Below are positions 1-8,275 of a DNA stretch of 64,000 nt, one piece after another. The notes under the pieces are model-generated. The model was not told the DNA's origin, made no database searches, and worked only from the letters and a program-made list of their open reading frames with translations. A program made the translations under genes and the position numbers. Within the stretch, counting starts at the first letter, position 1. The number at the start of each line of letters is the position of its first letter. The DNA is from Bacteroidota bacterium (GTDB taxonomy: Bacteria > Bacteroidota > Ignavibacteria > Palsa-1295): NCBI GenBank assembly GCA_030706385.1, contig JAUZOQ010000002.1, forward strand, positions 23,456 to 87,455, given 5' to 3'.

Positions 1-210
1 GTGAAAAATTTGCTGATAAAAGCGACTCTATTTCTTGAACGTGTTTTTGTGAAAAAGGAAAACTCGTAGTATCGAAGGGAAAAAACTCTGCAAAAAAATT
101 AAACGGGGCGAAAAGAAAGGAGGATATTGTGAAGCGTACCGATTTAGCAAAGACAATGATGGCAAGGAAGTCGCTTTATCTGAGAACCTGATTTTCGCTT
201 ATAGGGTTGG

Positions 211-822
211 TTAGTGCAATCTGAAAGAAGTCAAGTCGATTTTCCCATAGGAGAACGGACTTCCTGCTTTGGTATCAGCCCTTTGCCGGAATTCCATCTT
301 CAGGAAACCCACACCGGGTGCCATATAATCGTCACTTCTCTTATACGGCGATGGAGTAGCATCGGTATAATGATACGAACGATAGGACCCCGTCGGAACC
401 GTTATTAACGTGTCGATAGATGCTACCCGAATGCCTCCTTTCCATGCGAATGTGTCTCCTTTTATTGCATGATATTTCCTTAGCATCTCCCACGTATTGG
501 TGCGCCCATCAACCTGTTCCCATGGTCCGTCAGGACGATTTACGAAAATGAGGTTAAATCCAAAATGAACGAGGTAACGCTGCTCGCCGTTTGTCAGCGT
601 GTCTCTCATTACTGAGTTGGTATCGTATCCCTCGTCCCTAATAACACCCGCAGTATCAATACTGGTACCTCGATATACCCATTGATTGCCCACCGCCAAT
701 GGAAGAATCTGCAATCCTCCATTTTTCGACTCGGATGAACTGCTGCAGCTGCTCACGGATACTGCGAACAGCCAGCATATGCAGATCGATAGGGGTAGGG
801 GACGATGGCGGAAAGTATTTAT
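211..822 (-). CDS. putative lipoprotein of unknown function
   Basis: The secure part of the frame begins at a GTG (754-756) and reads MSSCSSSSESKNGG, an unlikely natural N-terminus. The frame stays open upstream to a TGA, and from an ATA codon at 820-822 it encodes INTFRHRPLPLSICICWLFA followed by VSVSSC: a basic n-region, a hydrophobic stretch and a lipobox-like VSSC. AAGGAG sits 7 bases before this ATA. I therefore place the start at the ATA (203 aa) as a rare start codon or an ATG mutated to ATA; 756 is the conservative alternative. The mature part contains 'NQWVYRGTSIDTAG' and ends '...FSYGKIDLTSFRLH', which resembles small secreted proteins of Bacteroidota with no assigned function. It lies just downstream of the large BNR protein on the same strand (38 bases apart) and could be co-transcribed with it. 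No catalytic motif is recognised. Confidence 0.6.
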   Translation of the reverse strand: MNTFRHRPLPLSICICWLFAVSVSSCSSSSESKNGGLQILPLAVGNQWVYRGTSIDTAGVIRDEGYDTNSVMRDTLTNGEQRYLVHFGFNLIFVNRPDGPWEQVDGRTNTWEMLRKYHAIKGDTFAWKGGIRVASIDTLITVPTGSYRSYHYTDATPSPYKRSDDYMAPGVGFLKMEFRQRADTKAGSPFSYGKIDLTSFRLH

Positions 823-860
823 GACATCACTCCTTCACAAATTAGAATGTTTTGATCATA

Positions 861-2909
861 TCAATGCGCGACGAGCATTTGGCCGGATTGTACCTTTCCC
901 CCGGTGTGGACGCGAGCAAAGTAGATCCCGTCAGGCATTTCCCTAGCATCCCAAGTGAACGAGTGCTCACCTGCCTCAAGCTCGCCCGAATAAAGCTGTT
1001 GGACTTTCGTATCTATAAGATTCACGACATCAACTCTTGCAAATCCATGATCCAATAAAGAGAAAGTGATCGTAGTGGACGCGGATAGCGGGTTCGGATA
1101 AACTCGGACATAAGACGCTTCAATTGGTTGTTGTACAGAATTGCCGCCAGCCATTTCCGAGAGCGGACGCCGCCATACACCGGAGCCATAGGTACCCACG
1201 AAGAGATCTGTACCGGTCGCGGCGAGTGCAAAGACATTGTTAATCGCCAATCCAGTATTCTCCGGAGTCCAGTTAGCTCCATTGTCGGTAGAAAGGAATA
1301 CGCCGTTATACAGACTTCCCGCAAAAAGATTGGAGCCGCTACCGACAAGACCATAGATGTGAATATCGGTCAATCCAACATTGATGGCAGTCCAATTTGA
1401 ACCGTTGTTTGTAGAATGGAATACTCCGGCGTATTGATCGGCGACAAAGAGATCCTTGTCACGTATGACAAAGGTGGCAATATTACAGGCATTCGGCAGG
1501 CCGGAACTTGCCGGCATCCACGTTGTGCCATTGTCCGTTAATACGAAAACCCCATTGGTAGTCCCTGCAAAAAGATCCTGTCCGTGTACAGCGAGAGCGG
1601 AGGTATACGTTCCAGGCTTTCCGATTGCCTGCCAACTTGCACCATTATTTGCAGACATATAGATACTATCCTGCTGTGTGCCGGCACAGATAATCGATCC
1701 GCTTATAGCAAGCGACAGGACGCGGGAAGAAGACGGTAATCCGGTGCTCACAGACTTCCAACTAAGACCACTATCAGTAGAAAAAAATACACCTCCGGCA
1801 GCAGCAAAGAGATTCGATCCGCTTGCAGCGAAGGCGTACGCAGTAAAGCCACCTACACTCGTCCAACTATTTCCTTTGTCTGTCGAGAGGTATGTTCCCA
1901 ACATTTGTGCTCCGGCAAGAAGATTTGATCCGATCACTCCAAACGATTGCACAGCCGTATTGAGTATGCCGGTATTGCACGATGTCCATATGCGACCACT
2001 ATCGGTTGAACGGAACATGCCTTGAGCCGTAGCAGCAAAACTGTCCGTGTCAAGGAAAGCAAAAGCCCAAGTCAGGCCTGTCAAATCGACTTTGGTCCAG
2101 TTCACTCCGAGATCGCTCGAACGGAACACCCCTGCTCCGTTTATTGATACGAAGATGTTGTTATCACGTATGCCGAGCACATTACAAGAAGCATTCTGTG
2201 GCAAGCCGGTATTGACAGCGCTCCAACTTTCTCCGCTATCGGTAGATATTATGACACCGACATCCCGTGTCCCCGCAAAGAGGTTCGGACCACTGACTGC
2301 GAAGGAAACAGCGCGAGAAGGAAGAAAGCTAGTCTCGAGAGAAGTCCATGTCGCACCATTGTTGCTGGACATATACATGCCTGAGGCTGTTCCTGCAAAA
2401 AGCCTCGTGCCCATTACACCAAGACAATAGATAGGAATGTCATGTGGCAATCCGGAACTAACATTTGTCCAGGTCTCTCCTTCGTTCGTAGAGAGGATCA
2501 CCCCTACATAATCAATTGAAGCGAAGAGGTTTGATCCGATAATAGCAAAATCATTAATATCGGTAGTAGTGTCCAATGTTGTCCAATGTGTGCCGCTGTT
2601 TGTCGAAAGGAAGATACCCTTCGTAGTTCCGGCGTAGAGTTTGGTGCCGATACTCCCAAAAGTAAGGACTGCAGTGCCCGGCGGTAACCCATCGTTAACG
2701 GCGGCCCAACTCGTTCCGTCATCTGTCGACTTGTATACACCAAACTTTGTCTCTCCTGCCGAAGCAAAGAGGTTCGTGCCACTAGTAAAAACAGTAACCA
2801 TGCCACCGCCATAAGGCCCATTCGTCTGCACCCACTGGGATCTTACACCTTGTATTGCGCTCATTGTAAGAAAAAGAATCGAAGTAATGAGAATACCTCT
2901 GTTCTTCAT
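861..2909 (-). CDS. secreted BNR/Ycf48-like repeat protein with T9SS sorting domain
   Basis: 682 aa. An N-terminal signal peptide (MKNRGILITSILFLTMSAIQ...RS) is followed by thirteen full repeats and one partial repeat of about 42 residues with the pattern 'GsNLFAGT..GVf.STDnGasW', the BNR / Ycf48-like (photosystem II assembly factor-like) propeller unit. From about residue 600 the protein ends in a type A T9SS sorting domain: 'VRVYPNPLSASTTITFSL', 'GEHSFTWDAREMPDGIYFAR', final 'GQMLVAH'. Expected role: outer-membrane-translocated, cell-surface or released beta-propeller protein; the ligand is unknown. The start is well supported by GAAGGAGG upstream of the ATG. A paralogue with 14 related repeats is encoded at 20122-22257 on the other strand. 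Confidence 0.88.
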   Translation of the reverse strand: MKNRGILITSILFLTMSAIQGVRSQWVQTNGPYGGGMVTVFTSGTNLFASAGETKFGVYKSTDDGTSWAAVNDGLPPGTAVLTFGSIGTKLYAGTTKGIFLSTNSGTHWTTLDTTTDINDFAIIGSNLFASIDYVGVILSTNEGETWTNVSSGLPHDIPIYCLGVMGTRLFAGTASGMYMSSNNGATWTSLETSFLPSRAVSFAVSGPNLFAGTRDVGVIISTDSGESWSAVNTGLPQNASCNVLGIRDNNIFVSINGAGVFRSSDLGVNWTKVDLTGLTWAFAFLDTDSFAATAQGMFRSTDSGRIWTSCNTGILNTAVQSFGVIGSNLLAGAQMLGTYLSTDKGNSWTSVGGFTAYAFAASGSNLFAAAGGVFFSTDSGLSWKSVSTGLPSSSRVLSLAISGSIICAGTQQDSIYMSANNGASWQAIGKPGTYTSALAVHGQDLFAGTTNGVFVLTDNGTTWMPASSGLPNACNIATFVIRDKDLFVADQYAGVFHSTNNGSNWTAINVGLTDIHIYGLVGSGSNLFAGSLYNGVFLSTDNGANWTPENTGLAINNVFALAATGTDLFVGTYGSGVWRRPLSEMAGGNSVQQPIEASYVRVYPNPLSASTTITFSLLDHGFARVDVVNLIDTKVQQLYSGELEAGEHSFTWDAREMPDGIYFARVHTGGKVQSGQMLVAH

Positions 2910-3238
2910 ACCTTTTGCCTCCTTCTGCCCAAATAAGTCAGATTGACGACCTTGATCGCAATTATGATTTACAAAATATGTACCAATCTAAATTCTCATG
3001 TTTTTGATGGGTTACACGATTGTAGACGCCAGGAAGTTATTTAAACGCGTTAATATTCTTGACTCCGGTCGAAATTTAACTGAATATTACCTGGCCGGTT
3101 TTCTTGTATTTGACCGAAGTTAGAGATTAGTATCTTTAATACTCAAAGAGGTGCACCCTTTCAATATGCCATACATCAAAATATATAATCGATCTTTTCG
3201 ATTTTCCCGATTCCTAGCTCACCATGTAAAAGGAAACC
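2910..3238. other. intergenic region with no intact gene
   Basis: AT-rich stretch between the BNR gene and a decayed gene. The first about 40 bases hold the leader and Shine-Dalgarno of the BNR gene on the minus strand. A TTGACT (about 3058) followed by an AT-rich block is visible on the plus strand but leads to no gene. The companion stretch 3702-3892, on the other side of the decayed gene, is likewise empty of recognisable features. Confidence 0.5.
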
Positions 3239-3701
3239 TCACGTCCTAGAAAAACCATGGAGTAGATCCTTCACCTTGTTTTCTCGACCTATTTTGAGGT
3301 CTTTGCCGATGACATCTCGGATTGAGGCTATACTTGTCTGAGATTTTCTTCCTAGCTTTTCGACGTCCAGCTCAAACTATAGATACTTCTTAAGCATAAA
3401 CTGCATCCGCAGTTTATCTGCTAAGTAGGGCTTTGTCTCGCCGCCATTAGTTCTTACTTCGCCGACGACATCAAGAATCCTGGACCATAGTTTTTGATCT
3501 TCGCCGTTCTTGTTTTATCTTAAGAGCTTCCCGCAGAAAAATATCTGCCTTACCATCTTCAAGGAAATGAAGTGGAACAATCAGACGAAGAAGCGCCGTA
3601 ATATCTTTGCAAATCGAGAACCTACATAGTCTTCATATCTGAATCCTCCTCCGTCCGTCGATATTATTCTTGCTATTCCTTTCGCCATTGTAAAAGGAAA
3701 C
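3225..3701. repeat. 13-bp direct repeats flanking a decayed gene
   Basis: TGTAAAAGGAAAC occurs identically at 3225-3237 and 3689-3701; with one gap the match extends by CCAT on the left side. The two copies bracket the decayed reading frame at 3239-3688 almost exactly. They could be a target-site duplication, recombination sites, or a duplicated leader; nothing further distinguishes these. Confidence 0.5.
3239..3688 (-). pseudogene. decayed gene of unknown function (frameshifts and an internal stop)
   Basis: On the minus strand an ATG at 3688 opens MAKGIARIISTDGGGFRYED..., which stops after about 35 codons (TGA in ...RRFFV). The next frame continues with LLRLIVPLHFLEDGKADIFL, then shifts again to EDQKLWSRILDVVGEVRTNG. 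That frame runs through one in-frame TAG (after ...MLKKYL) into FELDVEKLGRKSQTSIASIR and ends ...LLHGFSRT with TGA. Joined, the pieces give a coherent, charged protein of about 150 residues, broken by two frameshifts and one stop. I do not recognise the family. Its position between direct repeats and near a tRNA gene is compatible with a relic of mobile DNA, but no integrase or transposase is visible. Confidence 0.55.
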
Positions 3702-3892
3702 AACGGATGTTTGTAAATTGTCAATATCAGACGGTCGGATGGTATCTTTTATATCAAGTGAGTACTAAATGAGAACTCAAAATGAGACCTGAAAACGCTA
3801 TTTTGGTATATTCGAAACATCTGAAACCGCACTGAGACCACCCAAAATTGAAACGAGCGAAATTTCTCCCATGTTTTACTATTTTATTGAAA

Positions 3893-3928
3893 CAAAAAGC
3901 GTTACGACGGATATCGTAACGCTTTTAA
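3893..3928 (-). terminator. Rho-independent terminator downstream of tRNA-Gln
   Basis: Inverted repeat AGCGTTACGA - CGGATA - TCGTAACGCT with A-runs on the left and T-runs on the right, so it can work in both directions. On the minus strand it lies about 29 bases after the 3' end of tRNA-Gln. Confidence 0.85.
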
Positions 3929-3956
3929 TATTGTTCTTTGATATGCTTTTGTAGTG

Positions 3957-4028
3957 CTGCCTCGCCAGGACTCGAACCTGGAACCTGCTGATCCAGAATC
4001 AGATGCCATACCATTAGGCCACGAGGCA
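3957..4028 (-). tRNA. tRNA-Gln (anticodon CUG)
   Basis: The minus strand folds as a cloverleaf: acceptor TGCCTCG/CGAGGCA, D arm GCC/GGC with loop TAATGGTAT, anticodon loop TTCTGGA (anticodon CTG), T arm CCAGG-TTCGAGT-CCTGG, and discriminator G as in other glutamine tRNAs. The outermost anticodon-stem pair is a mismatch (U-C). CCA is not encoded. A terminator follows at 3893-3928. Confidence 0.93.
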
Positions 4029-4098
4029 ATTATCGTCAAGATTCTGAGCGGCTACATAACGAAGAACAGCATGGAGATGTTTCCCTGGTCTTTAGATC

Positions 4099-4854
4099 TT
4101 ACCCAAGCCGGCCATAATAGAGCTCTGTCGAGTACTCGATTCGGACACGATCGCCTTCATTATGCTTCGCATAAATTCTCTGTAAATCCTCCAGCATGGG
4201 TTGAAAACGCGGATCACTCGGCGCGGGAGTATAAGATGATGAGAGAAGTCTACCTTTCAATCCTTCAAAATCAAACGCTTGTGAGTTCAGGAAGAGCTGA
4301 AGTTTGAAGCCGGTATCCCCGAAAAGCTGTTTAATCCCCTCACCGGCATTGACATGGTTAACCTCTTTATAATCTGTGCCGTACGTATTCAGCAGATCCT
4401 CATACTCGACAAGAAACGGAGAAGCGACTGTGTCCCGATTATTCCACAAAAGAACAACCCAGCCGTTTCTTCTCAAGATTCGTCGGAATTCGATGGATGA
4501 CCGCTCAACATCAAACCAATGAAATGCCTGTCCTGCGACAATATAGTCGATGCTATCATCGGCCAGCATAGTGTCCTCAGCCGTTGCGTTGATACTCCTA
4601 AAATTTGGAAATCTATCTAATTGCGACTCGGCAGCGAGGCGCATTGCAGAATTCGGCTCGACTGCATAGACAACGTTACCATTCTTCAAAAACATCTCAG
4701 TGGAAATCCCCGTACCTGAGCCAATATCGGCGATGATTGAACTCGGTGAGAGTCCGGTCTCCTCTGCAAGAAATGGAATTACTTCGATGGGATAGTGCGG
4801 ACGATAACGGATGTAATTCTCAACTCTATCGCTGAATCGCTCGGTGACGTTCAT
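4099..4854 (-). CDS. class I SAM-dependent methyltransferase
   Basis: 251 aa from ATG 4854. Motif I is 'IADIGSGTGISTEMFLKNG' with an acidic residue at the end of strand 2 ('VYAVEPN'), followed by 'DYIVAGQAFHWFD' (motif post I / II region) and 'WVVLLWNN'. These are typical of Methyltransf_11/25-type small-molecule methyltransferases acting in the cytoplasm; the substrate cannot be told. The frame is open further upstream into clpX, but the MNVTERFSDRVENYIRYRP start, 7 bases after the clpX stop, fits the family best. It is probably co-transcribed with clpX. Confidence 0.82.
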   Translation of the reverse strand: MNVTERFSDRVENYIRYRPHYPIEVIPFLAEETGLSPSSIIADIGSGTGISTEMFLKNGNVVYAVEPNSAMRLAAESQLDRFPNFRSINATAEDTMLADDSIDYIVAGQAFHWFDVERSSIEFRRILRRNGWVVLLWNNRDTVASPFLVEYEDLLNTYGTDYKEVNHVNAGEGIKQLFGDTGFKLQLFLNSQAFDFEGLKGRLLSSSYTPAPSDPRFQPMLEDLQRIYAKHNEGDRVRIEYSTELYYGRLG

Positions 4855-4861
4855 GCACGAA

Positions 4862-6190
4862 TCAGGCCGCTTGTTTTTCGCCGATACGGACAAGAAGCGG
4901 CGGAGCTTTACCCTCTACAGCATTCCTGGTGACGATGCATTTTTCTAGTTTCTGATCGTCGGGCAATGAGAACATGAGCTCCGTAAGGACACTCTCCATG
5001 ATCGAGCGCAATGCCCGCGCACCGGTTCCGCGCTTGACCGCTTTCTCGATGATCGCTTCAAGGGCATCATGCTCAAAGATCAGATCAACGCCTTCCATTG
5101 CGAAGAGCTTGCGATACTGTTTGATCAAAGCATTCTTCGGCTCAGTCAGGATCTGCATCATCGCTTCCTTCGAAAGGGCCTCAAGAGCAGTAAGCACTGG
5201 AAGCCGACCGATCAACTCGGGAATAAATCCAAACTTCAAGAGATCTTCTTGCTCGACAAAATGGAATACATTTCGAAGATGCTCCGAATCCCTCGAGGGG
5301 AATTCTGCACCGAATCCGATAGGATTCTTGTGAAGTCGCTTCTGAATGATCTTTTCCAATCCTTCGAAAGCACCTCCCGCGATAAAGAGGATGTGTTTCG
5401 TATTGATATAGACGAGCGGCTGCTCAGGGTGTTTACGTCCGCCCTTGGGAGGAACGCCTGCAACAGTACCTTCAAGTAATTTCAAGAATCCTTGCTGAAC
5501 GCCTTCTCCTGAAACGTCGCGAGTTATCGAAGCGCTATCGCTTTTTCGAGCAAGCTTATCGATCTCATCGACGTAGACAATCCCTCTTTCCGCCTTTGCC
5601 ACATCATAATCGGCCGCTTGTAGCAAAGCCGAAAGGATAGATTCAACATCATCGCCGACATAGCCCGCTTCGGTGAGTGTTGTAGCATCGGCTACGGCAA
5701 AGGGGACATCAAGGATTCGAGCCAGCGTTCTGGCCAGCAATGTTTTGCCGGTACCGGTAGGACCGACCATGAGGATATTCGCTTTCTCGATCTCAGTATC
5801 CTCGAAACCTTCTACACCCAGGATCGTCTCTGACTCAATTCTCTTGAAATGGTTGTAGACGGCAACGGATAGGACTTTCTTCGCTTGCTCCTGGCCTATC
5901 ACATAATCATCGAGTTCTTTCTTGATTGCTCGAGGAGTAAAATGCGAAATTCCCGACCTCCTGGCACCGGCTTTCGTACTATATTGAGGCAGATGAGCGC
6001 GAAGCAGCTCGACATTATTCGCCGAACAGATATCGCAGATGTAGGCAGAGCCATAAGGCGCGCTAATAAGAGTGGTCACTTCATTTGCCGAACGGAGGCA
6101 GAACGAGCAGTGGGGTATGCTCTTACTGCCGTCATCCCCGCCGAAACCGCCATTTTTGGGCTTTTTTGTCCTTGTTTTCTTTTCTTCCAT
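4862..6190 (-). CDS. clpX: ATP-dependent Clp protease ATP-binding subunit ClpX
   Basis: 442 aa AAA+ unfoldase that delivers substrates to ClpP. Visible features in order: N-terminal zinc-binding domain with Cys28, 31, 52 and 55 ('HCSFC', 'ICDIC'); Walker A 'GPTGTGKT'; pore loop 'GYVGDDVE'; Walker B 'IVYVDEID'; the ClpP-docking IGF loop ('NPIGFGAE'); sensor/arginine region 'RGTGARALRSIMES'. The N-terminal extension is lysine-rich. ClpP is not encoded nearby. The start is the ATG at 6190; a methyltransferase gene follows after 7 bases. Confidence 0.97.
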   Translation of the reverse strand: MEEKKTRTKKPKNGGFGGDDGSKSIPHCSFCLRSANEVTTLISAPYGSAYICDICSANNVELLRAHLPQYSTKAGARRSGISHFTPRAIKKELDDYVIGQEQAKKVLSVAVYNHFKRIESETILGVEGFEDTEIEKANILMVGPTGTGKTLLARTLARILDVPFAVADATTLTEAGYVGDDVESILSALLQAADYDVAKAERGIVYVDEIDKLARKSDSASITRDVSGEGVQQGFLKLLEGTVAGVPPKGGRKHPEQPLVYINTKHILFIAGGAFEGLEKIIQKRLHKNPIGFGAEFPSRDSEHLRNVFHFVEQEDLLKFGFIPELIGRLPVLTALEALSKEAMMQILTEPKNALIKQYRKLFAMEGVDLIFEHDALEAIIEKAVKRGTGARALRSIMESVLTELMFSLPDDQKLEKCIVTRNAVEGKAPPLLVRIGEKQAA

Positions 6191-6297
6191 ACAAGTACTA
6201 TAACAATGTTGCGTTCCAAATGGGTTGCTCCCCTAGCGGACGGTGCTCTTGAAACGCGCAAGCGCTGTATTGTATATAAAATACCCTCTCTGACTTT

Positions 6298-8166
6298 CTA
6301 ATTCAAACCCAAAGGCGTCCTTTTTGAAGCCATCATGCGTTTTGCAATTTCTTTGAATTCGGGCAGATCGCGGATATTTGCGAAATCGGGATCCTTGTTA
6401 ACCGCTTCGCCTGGGTTATATCCTTTCTCAAAAGATTTCTTTAGCATTTCCAGTGCCGGTTTTATTTCCTTCAATCGAGAATATGTGCACGCAATATTAT
6501 AGTAGATTACCGGAGGGACGTCGGTTGCTTTCAAGATAAGGGCAATCTGCCGGTGCGCTTCTTCTTTCAGATCGCGGTTGGCAAGGTTGAGCGCAAACTG
6601 GACACGCACACCACTGACAGCGGGATTCTTCTCAAGATAGAGCTCATACAATGGTATTGACTCATCAATATATCGATTACGCTTGGCCGTATCTCCGAGT
6701 GCTTGGTAGCAATCGATCAGGATTGACCACGCACTAAGATCAGTAATGTTATTTTGTACGGCATGTTCGAGGTAGGTCGCTGCGAGATCGAATTCACCAC
6801 GCTCATAATAGATGTTACCTAGAAAGGATAGAGCACTGATATTTTCAGCATTTTCCGGTTTCATTTCGGCAAAGAGCTTCGCTTCTTTAATTGCCGTATC
6901 CAATTGACCTCGAACCCGCGCAATTGTTGCAAGGACAAAATGCCCCTCGGCAAGCGAGGGATCAATTCGTATCGAGAGCCGCGCCAGGGAGTCCGAAACT
7001 TCGAGATCACGAAGTGTATCACCAAGAGCCTGAAATCTCAATAAATATCCCAGCGACCGGAAATATTGAGCATATGCAAACTTTGGATCGAGCTTTACCG
7101 CTTCTTCGATATATCCCATTCCTTTCATCAGTTGTGCTTCGGAGCGGATATTATCAAGATAGCCGATTCCGATGAGAAACTTGTTATAAGCTTCAGCGTT
7201 CTTCGTGCTCTGATGTGCTGCATTGCTATCGAGGATCCTTTGCTGGACAAGGGATCCCTGTAATTCGAAAGCGATACTTCGCGCCAGCTTCTCCTCAACG
7301 GCAAATACATCGTCGACTGTGCCGTCATATTGATCGCTTCGCAAGACCTTTCCGGATTCGGCATTAATCAGCTGTGAGGTGATCTTAATATTCTTGCCTT
7401 GCTTCTGTACCGTACCATCGACAACGTACTCTATCCCGAGCTCCTTAGCAATTGCATGCAGATCACTCTTGCGGCCTTTGTACTGCATTGCCGTCTTCCG
7501 GTCGATCACTTGCAGCCCACCAAGCCCCGAAAGAGTCGTAATGACCTGCGCCGTAAGACCATCGGCGAAATATTCGTCTTCCTTATCAGAGCTCAGGGAT
7601 TCGAACGGAAGAACGACGATCTTCTTTATCGGTGTTGCTTTTGCCTTAACTGAGCTCTCCGGCTTAGGAGCAAAGAAGAAGTATCCGGCTGCGATCAACC
7701 CAAGAACAAGCATGCCGATGCCGATCTTTGGCCAAATGGATGATTTCCTCGCCGCAGGAAGCGGAGTCTCAGCGATCGTCGTGCTTTCACCAATGAATCT
7801 CTTAACTGCTTCATCGATTCTCTCAAAGTCTTTGTAGGGGACTCGCTGAATGCCAGCCAATTGGTACTTCACCTCATGAGTCAATTCTACAGGCTCTAGC
7901 TCGATCGGGATGATCTTCTTCTTCTCTTCGCTGGCAAGAGACAGTTCTTTGATGACATTGTGCGATCCGAAGGAGTATGGCGAGAGGAGTATCAGAAACA
8001 CTTTGCACGACTCGATCGCCCTTACGATCTCGCTGGACCATTGCGTTGCAGCACTAATATTGGTTTCATCGAGCCACACCGAATAACCCCGCTCTCGGAG
8101 CCTTTCGGAAAGCTTCGAAGCCTTTTCGCGATCATGGGTGCTGTAGGAAATGAATATATCTGCCAT
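6298..8166 (-). CDS. TIR domain - transmembrane - FlgO/TolB-like - TPR protein
   Basis: 622 aa from the ATG that begins MADIFISYSTHDREKASKL. Residues 1 to about 135 form a TIR domain with the opening 'IFISYS' box, 'VWLDETNI', and the conserved glutamate (Glu74 in 'NVIKELSLASE') of NAD-cleaving TIR domains. One membrane segment follows ('IGIGMLVLGLIAAGYFFF', about 170-190). Then comes a FlgO/TolB N-terminal-like domain ('IVVLPFESLSSDKEDEYFADG', 'YVVDGTVQKQG'). The C-terminal half has TPR-type helices ending in a TPR end-of-group module ('YYNIACTYSRLKEIKPALEM'). This back half is usually attached to kinases, cyclases or winged-helix regulators; here a TIR replaces them. A role in signalling or defence is inference. 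A CAAAGTTA (TAACTTTG on the minus strand) lies only 8 bases upstream of the ATG. Confidence 0.85.
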   Translation of the reverse strand: MADIFISYSTHDREKASKLSERLRERGYSVWLDETNISAATQWSSEIVRAIESCKVFLILLSPYSFGSHNVIKELSLASEEKKKIIPIELEPVELTHEVKYQLAGIQRVPYKDFERIDEAVKRFIGESTTIAETPLPAARKSSIWPKIGIGMLVLGLIAAGYFFFAPKPESSVKAKATPIKKIVVLPFESLSSDKEDEYFADGLTAQVITTLSGLGGLQVIDRKTAMQYKGRKSDLHAIAKELGIEYVVDGTVQKQGKNIKITSQLINAESGKVLRSDQYDGTVDDVFAVEEKLARSIAFELQGSLVQQRILDSNAAHQSTKNAEAYNKFLIGIGYLDNIRSEAQLMKGMGYIEEAVKLDPKFAYAQYFRSLGYLLRFQALGDTLRDLEVSDSLARLSIRIDPSLAEGHFVLATIARVRGQLDTAIKEAKLFAEMKPENAENISALSFLGNIYYERGEFDLAATYLEHAVQNNITDLSAWSILIDCYQALGDTAKRNRYIDESIPLYELYLEKNPAVSGVRVQFALNLANRDLKEEAHRQIALILKATDVPPVIYYNIACTYSRLKEIKPALEMLKKSFEKGYNPGEAVNKDPDFANIRDLPEFKEIAKRMMASKRTPLGLN

Positions 8167-8174
8167 ACGTCCGG

Positions 8175-8182
8175 CAAAGTTA
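8175..8182 (-). promoter_or_regulatory. possible -7 box (TAACTTTG) of the TIR gene
   Basis: Matches the Bacteroidota -7 consensus TAnnTTTG. It lies 8 bases from the ATG, so a transcript starting from it would have almost no leader. No clear -33 TTG at the usual distance. Confidence 0.35.
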
Positions 8183-8249
8183 CGAATAAATGCAAGGGTA
8201 TTTGGCCGCAAGCCTTTATTTTCACGATGTTCACCCTATTCCGATTATG

Positions 8250-8257
8250 TATATTTG
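8250..8257 (+). promoter_or_regulatory. possible -7 box (TATATTTG) of the YdeI/DUF1801 gene
   Basis: Exact TAnnTTTG match 18 bases before the ATG at 8276, in the divergent intergenic region shared with the TIR gene. Confidence 0.4.
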
Positions 8258-8275
8258 CACAAATTCATTACAGCA

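Noticed and set aside
2047-2430. Plus-strand open frames inside the BNR gene
   Set aside because: They mirror the repeats of the minus-strand gene and have no signal or family features.
3058-3090. TTGACT plus AT-rich block as a sigma70-type promoter
   Set aside because: Leads into no gene on the plus strand; likely chance in AT-rich DNA.
5069-5479. Plus-strand frame of 136 codons opposite clpX
   Set aside because: Lies wholly inside a highly conserved gene on the other strand.
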